Shown: positions 24,419-35,110 of the stretch, piece by piece | Numbering within the stretch: the first letter of the stretch is position 1 | Layout: each line of letters begins with the position of its first letter | Assembly (NCBI GenBank): GCA_003151595.1 | Contig: PLXW01000052.1 | Location: forward strand, 1 to 64,000 | DNA length: 64,000 bases | Origin: Myxococcales bacterium | GTDB taxonomy: Bacteria; Myxococcota; Polyangia; Polyangiales; Polyangiaceae | Reading direction: 5' to 3' | Program-made: the position numbers and the translations under genes | The notes under the pieces: generated by a model | Seen by the model: the letters and a program-made list of their open reading frames with translations, nothing else | What the model was told of the DNA's origin: nothing | Databases searched by the model: none

Positions 24419-25027
24419 TCACCCCGAAACGATGATCGTCGTGACCCCTTGGTCCACGAAGTCGAACGTCCCCGTCGCCGACCGCGCGCAGAGCCCGAGT
24501 TGCACCGTCCCCGCGGTGGAGAGCGAGAAGACCGCGCTGAGCGACGTCGTGGGCTGCGAGCCCGCGGAGAAACCAACCTGGAGCGGCTGAACCATCTGCG
24601 GCGCCGCGGCTCCGACGGCCGAGCAGATCCCGAACGTGGCGCTGGCCCCGGCGATGGACCCGAGGCTCGCGCTCGACGTCACGTGCACAGTGAGAGGTTT
24701 GGCCCCCACCGCGACGGCGTACGGCACCACCACGAACGCGGGGGTGGCTAGCGCCGTCGGCACGCTCGCCGCGCCTGTCGCCGAGTCCATCGTGACTATC
24801 GGACCGGCCTGCAGCGCGGCGATCTCGCCCTGGATGAAATTGAAGTTGTTGGTCAGGTCCGCGGCCGTGAGCGTTTGGCCATCCGTGTAGGTGACCGGCA
24901 GGGCGGCATACGCGATACCTCCGCCAAGGGCGACGAGGCCGAGGACACCCAAGCGCACACCCCACTTCTTCAGGGGCTTCACGTAAGCGGGGAGCTCGAG
25001 ATCGACGATCACCATCTTGAGTTTCAT
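24419..25027 (-). CDS. Membrane-anchored/secreted beta-rich protein
   Basis: A 202-residue protein. Residues 1-25 (to KKWG) are cytoplasmic, then one hydrophobic segment (VRLGVLGLVALGGGIAYAALP) acts as signal or anchor. Next comes YTDGQTLTAADLTNNFNFIQ, a motif found at the head of many secreted or fibre-like bacterial proteins, followed by a Ser/Ala/Thr-rich beta region. GGAG eight bases upstream supports the start. It is 25 bp downstream of a lipoprotein gene and probably in one operon with it. Function unknown. Confidence 0.65.
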   Translation of the reverse strand: MKLKMVIVDLELPAYVKPLKKWGVRLGVLGLVALGGGIAYAALPVTYTDGQTLTAADLTNNFNFIQGEIAALQAGPIVTMDSATGAASVPTALATPAFVVVPYAVAVGAKPLTVHVTSSASLGSIAGASATFGICSAVGAAAPQMVQPLQVGFSAGSQPTTSLSAVFSLSTAGTVQLGLCARSATGTFDFVDQGVTTIIVSG

Positions 25028-25052
25028 GTTTCCGGTCTCCAGAAGGCGCGCG

Positions 25053-25709
25053 TCAGAGGATGCAGCAGGAACCGAGCGGCGTGGCCGCGTTGCCAAGAAC
25101 ACAGGGGGAAAGGAGCGGATTGGTGCACGGGCTTCCGGAACCGGCATCGGTCGCGCCGACCGTTCCATCCGCCTCGCCGATGAAATTGAAGTCCTCGCCG
25201 GTCGCGTCGTTGAATGTCCACGTGGCGCTGGGCGCTCCGCAGTTGCTCGCCGTGTTCGGCGCGACCGCGCCGTAGCTGGCCAACGGGGTCGCGAAGGTGA
25301 TGTCGCTCGGCGAGACGGAGTCGATGACCGCCGTCATCCCGGTCACCGTGCCGGGCATCCGATTCACGGCCTGCACAGTTGCGGTGAGCGTTCCGCCGGG
25401 GCCGACTCCGCCGGTCGGGTTCCAGGCAACGGTTCCGAGGCACGTATGGAAGGACACGTCGCCCGGCGCCGGGCCGTACGGCAGCGTCGACTGCGCGAGA
25501 GTCTCGCCCGTCGGCGCGCGGTAGACGACGGTCATCGTTCGATGCGCGACGTCGACGCTCCCCTCGAAATAGTAGATCGCCTTGCCGCCGCCGCTCCGCG
25601 CCGCTGCGCCGTTCGACGGAAGGGCGACGGGGCTCGGCGACGGCGCTTGCGAACGACTGCACGAGACGAGCACCACGGAGACGCTCGCGGCAAGGATCAG
25701 TCGAGTCAT
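25053..25709 (-). CDS. Lipoprotein, paralogue of the 38.8-39.9 kb lipoprotein
   Basis: A 218-residue lipoprotein with lipobox VLVSC. The mature region runs YYFEGSVDVAHRTMTVVYR, STLPYGPAPGDVSFHTC, ATVQAVNRM and SATWTFNDATGEDFNFIGE. The same blocks in the same order occur in the lipoprotein encoded at 38824-39888, so these are paralogues. This copy ends with a Cys-rich tail (PCTNPLLSPC...GSCCIL) and lacks the DUF1554 domain of the other. The shared domain is not one I recognise. It is first in an operon with the gene at 24419-25027. Confidence 0.7.
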   Translation of the reverse strand: MTRLILAASVSVVLVSCSRSQAPSPSPVALPSNGAAARSGGGKAIYYFEGSVDVAHRTMTVVYRAPTGETLAQSTLPYGPAPGDVSFHTCLGTVAWNPTGGVGPGGTLTATVQAVNRMPGTVTGMTAVIDSVSPSDITFATPLASYGAVAPNTASNCGAPSATWTFNDATGEDFNFIGEADGTVGATDAGSGSPCTNPLLSPCVLGNAATPLGSCCIL

Positions 25710-25839
25710 CGCCGCATATATGTGAGCCACGCATCCTCACCGGGGGCGCTCGCCGGGAGCGAGCGCGAGGTTGACTCTCAGGTGTATCACGACGTCGAGC
25801 ATCGGCGCGAACGGCCGCGTGGGGGGCTGCGGACGAGCG

Positions 25840-26673
25840 CTACTCCGCGACCAGCTCGAACTGCAGCCAGGTCCCATAGGCGCAGCACGCATAGGCGAGC
25901 GCGCCGAACAGATCGACGATCCATCCCACCGCCGCCACGTGCGCGGGGCTCACGTCCGAGAACACGATGTCGGCGCTCGCCGTCAGGACGATCCCCGCGA
26001 GGATCGCCGCCCACACGCGCCAGACTTGCCCGCCGCGGAAGCCGAGCGTGATGCGGAGGAGAATGGCCGCGGGGATCAGCGTGAGCAGATCGATGACCGG
26101 ATAACCGACGTTCACGAGCCGCTCGGCCAGCGGCGCGGGCGTCATGGCCACGGGCACGAGCACGGTGTACCCGACGACGCCGAGGAGACACGTCGCGACG
26201 ACCCCGATGAGGACGTCCTGCCGCGGATCGCCCGCCGCGAACCCGCTCTTGCGGTACGCGTTCACGAAGGTGAAGAGCGCGACGATGAGCAGAACGCACC
26301 CGAGCGTGAAGAAGACGTCGCCCACCGAAGGCACCGGCGCAGGCACCCCGAGGACTCGGTCGTACGTGACGAGGACCACCTGCCCGGCGAACCAGCCGGC
26401 GAGCCAGGCGCTCAACAGGAACCACCCGCGGCGAGCGGCGTTCCCCTCGCCGTAGCGGCGGGCGCATCGCGCAGCGAACACGGCTCCGGCGGCCTGCGGC
26501 GCGAGCTTCGCGATCGAAGTGAACACGGCGAAGCGCGGCGGCGAGAGCAGTTCGGTGAAGACGCACGAGCTCGGCGCGATCTCCCGTGCGACGAACACGA
26601 CGACGACGACGGCCGCGTAGAGCACGAAGACCCACGTCGACCTGCGCGCGCTCTTCATTGCGACGGTCTTCAT
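25840..26673 (-). CDS. Polytopic membrane protein, third gene of spermidine-synthase-like operon
   Basis: A 277-residue membrane protein with about eight helices (first around residues 14-32; others through 260). Its start overlaps the stop of the 88-aa gene by four bases (ATGA, 26670-26673), showing translational coupling. I do not recognise a family. It resembles the membrane modules found at the N-terminus of some bacterial signalling proteins, but no signalling domain follows. The coding region ends at 25840, after which a 130-bp spacer leads to the 25,709 lipoprotein start. Confidence 0.65.
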   Translation of the reverse strand: MKTVAMKSARRSTWVFVLYAAVVVVVFVAREIAPSSCVFTELLSPPRFAVFTSIAKLAPQAAGAVFAARCARRYGEGNAARRGWFLLSAWLAGWFAGQVVLVTYDRVLGVPAPVPSVGDVFFTLGCVLLIVALFTFVNAYRKSGFAAGDPRQDVLIGVVATCLLGVVGYTVLVPVAMTPAPLAERLVNVGYPVIDLLTLIPAAILLRITLGFRGGQVWRVWAAILAGIVLTASADIVFSDVSPAHVAAVGWIVDLFGALAYACCAYGTWLQFELVAE

Positions 26674-26936
26674 GGCGCCCCCCCGAGCGCGCCGATGGCC
26701 GCCCACAGCTCGCGCACGACCTGCTGCGTCTTCTCCTTGCCGATGTACACGTGGAGCCCGGGCTCGAGCTCGGCGATGATGGCCGTCACGCCGGCGTGGT
26801 CGATCGACGGCGTGCCGGGCACGCAGCGCTGGCACACGCCCCGCGCGGACGCGCTCGCCATGGTCGTGCCGACGTAGGGCGAGAACGCGCGCACGAGAAT
26901 CGCGATGAGCTGTTCTTTGGCGACCGTCGCGATCAC
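26670..26936 (-). CDS. Small uncharacterised protein in coupled operon
   Basis: An 88-residue protein (GTG start) with a CQRC motif near residue 36 and an alpha/beta pattern (VTAIIAELEPGLHVYIGKEKTQQVVRELWAAI). It sits 15 bp after the spermidine-synthase-like gene and overlaps the next membrane gene by four bases. Tight packing supports it as real, although no Shine-Dalgarno is clear. No family recognised. Confidence 0.55.
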   Translation of the reverse strand: MIATVAKEQLIAILVRAFSPYVGTTMASASARGVCQRCVPGTPSIDHAGVTAIIAELEPGLHVYIGKEKTQQVVRELWAAIGALGGAP

Positions 26937-26951
26937 GAGGAGGAGGACAGA

Positions 26952-29426
26952 CTACCGGAGCATCGGACCCGCCGACGCGGGAACCGCACGCAGGGCCTCC
27001 GACGTCGCGCGAACCCCCATCACGAGCGCGACGCCCGCCACCGCGTAGCACGCCACGCCTGCCCAGTAGCTGACGGAAATCCCGAACGTCAGGGCAACCG
27101 CCATCGCCAGCACGGATGCCATCACGGATGCCGCGCCGTTCACTCCCCACAACCACGGCGTCGCCTGCGGCACCCGTGCGTTCGCGAGCCGGATACCCAA
27201 CGGGAAGGCCGTGCCCATCACGCCGCCGAGAGGGAACAAGATCGCCAGCGCCACGGTCAGCCGCACGAGCATGCTGCCGTGCTGCCATGCATTCAGCGCG
27301 GGCACGCTCGCGAATCCGAAGATCACCATCACCCCCACCAGCGCCATGAGGCAACGCGGCGCGAGGCGCCCGAAGCTCGCGTCGGCAATGCGGTCGGTGA
27401 GGTAGCTGCCCAGGCCGCCCGCCAGCAGCAGCGCGAACAGAATGACCGAGAGACCGTAGACGGGATGGCCGAGGAAGAGGATCAGTCGCTGCATCTGTGA
27501 AATCTCGATCAGCATGAAGCCGAGGCCGATGCAGGCGATGTAGACGAGGCACGGCGCCGCGCCCGCCGCCGACTTCCCCCGCGCGGCCCACGCCAGCGGC
27601 ACGACGATGCACAGCACCGTCAACACGGTCACGACGCCGAGCAATCCGAAGAGCATCCCCACCGCGCGTTGGTTCGGATCGGTCGCGGGGCTGGGCCTGC
27701 CGTAGGGATCGCTGATCGGGCTCCGGCGCAGAAAATCGCGCGGCCGGAGCATCTGGAAGAAGAAGGGGGCGTCGTCGGTCGGCGCGGAAAAGGTCATCCC
27801 AAGTCGATCTTCCAGCGCTGCGACGTCGGTGTCGGTCGCCATTTGGCGGAACGCGTCGGGGCGGGTCTGCCGCGGACTCCACATCACGTCGAATTGCAGT
27901 CGACGAGTGACGTCTTCGAGCGTGTCCAGATCCGCCGCAGAGAAAGCCGTCCGGCTCACCAGCACGACCGCCATCTTGCACCACGACACGTGCGCCTTGG
28001 GCGTGAGGTTGGCCACGACCACGATGTTGTTTTCCGGCTTCTCGACTCCCAGGGCGCGAAGGGATTCGCGCGCCAGCGCGGTCAACCGATAGATCTCGTA
28101 GGGCGGCTCGCTCTCGAAGCCGCGGGAGACCGACAGGATCCCGTCCGGCTTCAGGCGTTCCAAGAACAGCTTCCAGCTCTCGCGTGTGTAGAGCGCGTTC
28201 TCCGACAACACGAAGGCGCCCGCAGCGGTCGCGGCCCAGGTGTCGATGAACGTGAGCTGCACGACGTCGGCAGGGTCGCCGCCGGCCGCTGCATAGCTGC
28301 GCCCTTCCTGGTTGACGAAGCGCACTTGCGGGAGACGATCCAGGTGGCCGGTGAAATCGCCATAGCGCTCGGTCAGGATGCGCAGGACGTCCTCGTTCAT
28401 TTCGACGCCGGTCACCTCCTTCTGGCCGAAGACCGCGGCCGAGAGAATGTCCGTCCCGCCGCCGACGCCGACGACGACGACCTTGCCAGCCGGTCGCAGG
28501 TAATGGACGAGATTCGAGACGTCGTATTTGAGGTAGTCGACGCGACTCAAGTCACCGTCGAACTGCGTCAGCATCGTGCCGGCGACGCTGTCGATGTTCA
28601 GCGTGTAGTAGAGCGGCGCGGGAGCGTGTTGCTCATACGTCTGGCTCAGGCTCCAACTCAACGGGGTGCCGTCGCGAGTCAGGGGCCTCACGGCGAGGCG
28701 GGAAAAAGAGTTCCACTTCTCGTACGCCGCCTTGTCTTCGAGGCGGCCCTTGGTCCAGGTGATGTGGAGCGGCGACGCCGAGCGCGCAGCCAGAACCTCG
28801 TGTCCAGCCACGACCGTCACGAGAAGAAGGCAGCTGCCTGCCGCGGCCGAGCGGAGTGCGCGGTGCTCCTTCGCGGCGAAGCACCACGCCGCGACACCTG
28901 GAAGCAGCGCGACGACCACGACCGCGGCTACTGCATCGAACCAGTGAAGGAGCGCGATGACCAGCAGGCAGCCCGCTGCTGCGCCGGCGAGGTCCGCGCC
29001 GTAGAGGCGGCTTGTTTGCCGAGGGAAGCGCGTCAGCGCGAGGCAGACGCAGACACCGCTCTCATAAAAGGGCACCGCGATCGCGATGAACGTTCCGGTC
29101 AAGCCGAGCAGTGGCCGATCGCCTAGAACTGGCCCCAGAGCGATGTGAGCCGCGACGCCAGTCACCATGAAGAGACCCGTCCGCAGGGCACTCCACCCCA
29201 TCGCGCGCTCGGTCTGTTCCTTCGGGTAGCGCGCGGGCTGCAGGTAGACGCGCAGCGCCCCGAGCGTCATCCCGAACATGGCAATCGAGATGGCCAGGAA
29301 CGCCAGATGATACCACATCGTCACGGAGAAAATCCGTGTGAGGAGGACCTCGTACGCCAGCGTGGCCAATGTCACGAGGAACAGACCTGTGTAGGTTCCC
29401 TTCGTCGGCGCCAATTCGTCTGTCAT
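26952..29426 (-). CDS. Membrane-embedded spermidine-synthase-like protein
   Basis: An 824-residue fusion. The N-terminal six or so helices (about 12-215) lead to a spermidine-synthase/SAM-methyltransferase-like domain (about 290-480) with VVVVGVGGGTDILSAAV (320-336) and acidic Glu 342 (GVEMN). A second block of about seven helices (roughly 590-815) follows. Polyamine synthases have this Rossmann fold and use decarboxylated SAM, but these large membrane fusions often lack the aminopropyltransferase catalytic Asp pattern. Substrate is therefore unknown. It leads a three-gene coupled operon, divergent from the 94-aa gene at 29641. Confidence 0.8.
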   Translation of the reverse strand: MTDELAPTKGTYTGLFLVTLATLAYEVLLTRIFSVTMWYHLAFLAISIAMFGMTLGALRVYLQPARYPKEQTERAMGWSALRTGLFMVTGVAAHIALGPVLGDRPLLGLTGTFIAIAVPFYESGVCVCLALTRFPRQTSRLYGADLAGAAAGCLLVIALLHWFDAVAAVVVVALLPGVAAWCFAAKEHRALRSAAAGSCLLLVTVVAGHEVLAARSASPLHITWTKGRLEDKAAYEKWNSFSRLAVRPLTRDGTPLSWSLSQTYEQHAPAPLYYTLNIDSVAGTMLTQFDGDLSRVDYLKYDVSNLVHYLRPAGKVVVVGVGGGTDILSAAVFGQKEVTGVEMNEDVLRILTERYGDFTGHLDRLPQVRFVNQEGRSYAAAGGDPADVVQLTFIDTWAATAAGAFVLSENALYTRESWKLFLERLKPDGILSVSRGFESEPPYEIYRLTALARESLRALGVEKPENNIVVVANLTPKAHVSWCKMAVVLVSRTAFSAADLDTLEDVTRRLQFDVMWSPRQTRPDAFRQMATDTDVAALEDRLGMTFSAPTDDAPFFFQMLRPRDFLRRSPISDPYGRPSPATDPNQRAVGMLFGLLGVVTVLTVLCIVVPLAWAARGKSAAGAAPCLVYIACIGLGFMLIEISQMQRLILFLGHPVYGLSVILFALLLAGGLGSYLTDRIADASFGRLAPRCLMALVGVMVIFGFASVPALNAWQHGSMLVRLTVALAILFPLGGVMGTAFPLGIRLANARVPQATPWLWGVNGAASVMASVLAMAVALTFGISVSYWAGVACYAVAGVALVMGVRATSEALRAVPASAGPMLR

Positions 29427-29640
29427 TCGCGGCTCTGGAGCTCCTTCATGGGTCGGGCTACGCGCGGTCCATCGACGCCTGGGCGACGTCCTCGCCGCGC
29501 GAGACTACGGGACTGTTGGAGAACATGCGATCGGGGCGTCGGGGCGTGCTCGGCGGCGCGAGGCTCGCCACAGACCTCCGCCGCGATGGCATCCTTTTGG
29601 CAACGGGAGACTTCCGCCTGTTACGCTGGTGAGCACTCCC

Positions 29641-29925
29641 ATGGTCAACGACGTCGTCAACACCACCCGCCCGCGCGTCCCTCTGCGGATCCTGCTGCGC
29701 GTCGCGCCGGTCGACTACCCCACCCTTGCAGCGCGCCTCGCGGCGTACAAGGTCGTGATCCTAGGGGACGCCAAGAGGGAGTACTGGCAGGCTCTCTGGA
29801 ACCCAGGCGACCTCGAAGCGTTCGCGTGGGTCAGCACGGCGGACGTGAACCTCGCGATCGACGCGCTCCGGAGTGTCCGTGAGGTCGTCGAGGCGCGGAT
29901 CTCGATGCGCGACGTGAAGAAGTAG
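29641..29925 (+). CDS. Small uncharacterised protein
   Basis: A 94-residue protein with the pattern LRILLRVAPVDYPTLAARLAAYKVVILGDAKREYWQALW and a basic end (VVEARISMRDVKK). I chose ATG 29641 because GGTGAG lies seven bases upstream. A GTG at 29629 would add four residues. It stops three bases before the convergent sigma-54 activator gene ends. No family recognised. Confidence 0.5.
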   Translation: MVNDVVNTTRPRVPLRILLRVAPVDYPTLAARLAAYKVVILGDAKREYWQALWNPGDLEAFAWVSTADVNLAIDALRSVREVVEARISMRDVKK

Positions 29926-29928
29926 ATC

Positions 29929-31662
29929 TCACCGCTTTCGCGGTCTTCGAATCTCGTACTGCTGGATGCGCGCGATGAGAGTGCCGCGCGAGATGCCCAG
30001 GAGCCGCGCCGCGTGCGTCTGGTTGCCGGCGCACTCGTCGAGCGCGGCGAGGACGCGGTCCCGCTCGAGGCTCGTCGCGGACGGACCGGACGTACCCTCG
30101 GGTAGGACGATACGGGACGTGGGCACGTCGGCGTGCGCGAACTCGTCATCGCTCTGGGCGGGGAGCAGAGACGGGCGCGCCGGCAGGAGCGTCCCCATTT
30201 TTTCGCCGGGAAGGTGCTCCGCGCGGATCTCGTCGCCGGTGCACAGGAGCACGGCGCGGTCGATCACGTTCCGGAGCTCGCGGACGTTCCCCGGCCACGC
30301 GTACGACTTGAGGAGCACGAGCGCTTCCTCGGAGATCCGCGGCGCAGGCACGCGCGCCGCTTGCCGGGCCGCCTTCGCGACGAAGAGGCGCGCCAGCGGC
30401 ACGATCTCTTCGACGCGCTCGCGCAGCGGTGGAATCGCCAGGGTGATTCCGTTGAGGCGGAAGAACAGGTCCTGCCGGAAGCGGCCCCGCGCGATCTCTC
30501 CCACCAGATCGCGGTTCGTCGCGGCGATGAAGCGTACGTCGATCGGTCTCGGCGCCGTCGAGCCGACGCGGAACACCTCGCGCTGATCGAGCACGCGCAG
30601 GAGCTTCGCCTGGAACGCGAGCGGCATCTCGCCCGCCTCGTCGAGGAAGACCGTGCCCCCTCCGGCCGCCTCGAGCAGCCCGGTCTTCGCTTGCACGGCG
30701 CCGGTGAACGCCCCGCGCTCGTGACCGAACAGCTCGCTCTCAAGCAGCGACTCGGAGAGCGCCGCGCAGTTGATGGCCACGAGGCGCGCTTTCGCCCGGG
30801 GCGATTGCTCGTGGATCGTTCGCGCGATGACCTCCTTGCCTACTCCGGTCTCACCCACGATGAGGACGTTGATGACGCCCGCGGCCACGCGCTCGATGAG
30901 CGGCTGGAGCCGGCGCATCGCGCCCAGGCGGAGGGGCTCGGTGGCGAAGGAATCCACCGGGCTCTCGGCTTCGTCGACCGTCGCCGCGTGCGCGATCAGC
31001 GCCTCGGGGGTCCGGCCGTCGCGCTTCCACGCCGCGATGCCGATGTGTACGGGGAGCCCGCCGTCGTTGAAGCGATCTTCGATGCGCCGCCCGATCATCT
31101 CGGCGTCCGAGGCGGACGTCTCGACGAGCAGCACCTCGAGCTCGTGAGGGGCGTACTCGGCGACGATGTCCGACGGGCGCAGGCACGAGGCCAGCACGTT
31201 CGCCAGCGCCTCCGTCGTCCCGCCGCCGATGATCCGGACCCTCATGATGGCGAAGCTGACGTCGCTCCGGTCCGCGCGCGCGCACTCCTCCTCGAGGCGC
31301 GCCTCGAAGTATCCGTGCGCCCACACGCGCCGCGGGCGCGCGCTCGTGGCCATCGACTGGAGCGTCAGCACCGATCCGCCGATGGCGATCGTGTCGCCCA
31401 GCGCGAGAGGGACCTCTTCGTTCTTGCGCAGGCGCCTGCCGCCGATGCTCGTCCCGTTCAGGCTCCCGAGGTCGCGAAGCATCGTCGCGCTGCCGAGGAG
31501 CAGCACCGCGTGCCGTCGCGAGAGCTGCGGATCGTCGACACGCACGTCCGCTTCAGCGCCGCGCCCGACGACGATCTCCCCGCGCGCGGGGAGAGAGACC
31601 GTCTGCGTGGTCGTGTCGGTGACGATGAGGAGCGAGAGGTGCCCCGCAGGAGCGTCGACCAT
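29929..31662 (-). CDS. Sigma-54 activator with FHA and degenerate GGDEF domains
   Basis: A 577-residue enhancer-binding protein. An FHA domain (about 20-105) has [23 protein letters not shown] and [12 protein letters not shown]. Residues 115-230 align with GGDEF domains but lack catalysis: APHEL replaces GGDEF, while the I-site RxxD (RPSD, 162-165) five residues before it is kept. The AAA+ domain has Walker A GETGVGKE (270-277), the sigma-54 contact loop GAFTGA, and [14 protein letters not shown] Fis-type HTH ends the protein ([23 protein letters not shown]). It should open sigma-54 promoters in response to phospho-Thr partners and possibly c-di-GMP. No sigma-54 target promoter is evident next to it. 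Confidence 0.92.
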   Translation of the reverse strand: MVDAPAGHLSLLIVTDTTTQTVSLPARGEIVVGRGAEADVRVDDPQLSRRHAVLLLGSATMLRDLGSLNGTSIGGRRLRKNEEVPLALGDTIAIGGSVLTLQSMATSARPRRVWAHGYFEARLEEECARADRSDVSFAIMRVRIIGGGTTEALANVLASCLRPSDIVAEYAPHELEVLLVETSASDAEMIGRRIEDRFNDGGLPVHIGIAAWKRDGRTPEALIAHAATVDEAESPVDSFATEPLRLGAMRRLQPLIERVAAGVINVLIVGETGVGKEVIARTIHEQSPRAKARLVAINCAALSESLLESELFGHERGAFTGAVQAKTGLLEAAGGGTVFLDEAGEMPLAFQAKLLRVLDQREVFRVGSTAPRPIDVRFIAATNRDLVGEIARGRFRQDLFFRLNGITLAIPPLRERVEEIVPLARLFVAKAARQAARVPAPRISEEALVLLKSYAWPGNVRELRNVIDRAVLLCTGDEIRAEHLPGEKMGTLLPARPSLLPAQSDDEFAHADVPTSRIVLPEGTSGPSATSLERDRVLAALDECAGNQTHAARLLGISRGTLIARIQQYEIRRPRKR

Positions 31663-31700
31663 TCTCCATGAGCCTCGCAACGACGCGAGCGCACGTCAAA

Positions 31701-32210
31701 TCACTGGTTGTTCCCGGTGCACGTCTCGCACGTCGGGTCGAACTCCACGAACAGCGAATCGGGCTGTCCGCTGCCGATCGCGCCCAGCTCCAGGCACAGG
31801 CTGTCGATGAATCGCGCGTCGTACGGCGCGACGTTCGAGTACTCGCGCACCAGCTTCAACAGCTTCAAGCTCGGCGGGCAGCGCGTGTAGAGCCAGAAGG
31901 CGGAGGTCCCGGTCGCCTCGCTGTAGTTCGCCGGCGTACTGCAGCCGAGCCCTCGCAGGGCGTCTTCGAACGGATCGTCCTCCCAACCGCCGCCGGCCGG
32001 GAAGCAGCAGGTCAACGGAGAGCAGCTCTTCTTCGCGGCGGCTCGGATGGCGTCCGTCCTGAGACTCGCCGACACGCCTTGCACGGTGCTGCTCTGACTC
32101 TCCGTCGTCGTCTTCGCGTCGACCGTGCCGTCCACGGCGCACCCCGCGAGGAGAAGGCTCGCCCCAGCGACGGCCCGTAGAGCGTGGACGAACCGTTCAT
32201 TGTGGGTCAT
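31701..32210 (-). CDS. Small lipoprotein
   Basis: A 169-residue lipoprotein: leader with lipobox LLAGC, then a Thr/Ser-rich stretch and a domain with eight or so cysteines (SCSPLTCCFP, GCSTPANYSE, TRCPP, CETCTG). The ending FVEFDPTCETCTGNNQ has a C-x2-C pair. I chose the Met at 32210 because it begins a clean signal peptide. Function unknown. It lies 38 bp upstream of the sigma-54 activator on the same strand. Confidence 0.6.
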   Translation of the reverse strand: MTHNERFVHALRAVAGASLLLAGCAVDGTVDAKTTTESQSSTVQGVSASLRTDAIRAAAKKSCSPLTCCFPAGGGWEDDPFEDALRGLGCSTPANYSEATGTSAFWLYTRCPPSLKLLKLVREYSNVAPYDARFIDSLCLELGAIGSGQPDSLFVEFDPTCETCTGNNQ

Positions 32211-32409
32211 GCAGGCGATACAAAGCGAAGAGCGTTCCATGAGCGCCCCCTCGAGTCATCGCGAGGTTGCAGGGGCGACGCGCGCGTGGCTGCACGAACT
32301 GTTCAATCGCAACGCTTCGCGTTGTACAAACGGTTCGAACAATCGGTGCAAGCGGAGGTGAGAGGCTGGCGTTGTGCGCCCTACCCCGTCAGCCTTCATG
32401 GCCAGCGCT

Positions 32410-34962
<2,553 letters not shown>

Positions 34963-35110
34963 GGCGGGCGCATGGAAGATATCTGGTCCGGGCGCGCGCC
35001 CACGCCGAGATCGACGAGGGCCACGCGCAGATCGCCAGCGTTGGTCGAAACAGTGCCCGAGAAGAGCCGATTCGAACGTAGGCAAGACGCGCCGCCGCAC
35101 GGCTCCCCCG

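Noticed and set aside
25840..27984. Long minus-strand frame of 714 codons upstream of the 277-aa membrane protein
   Set aside because: Its upstream two thirds is an Arg-rich shadow overlapping the spermidine-synthase-like and 88-aa genes. Only the part from 26673 has membrane-protein character and a coupled start.
29369..29632. Plus-strand 87-codon frame across the start of the spermidine-synthase-like gene
   Set aside because: It overlaps a well-supported gene start, has no ribosome site, and its composition matches random GC-rich frames.
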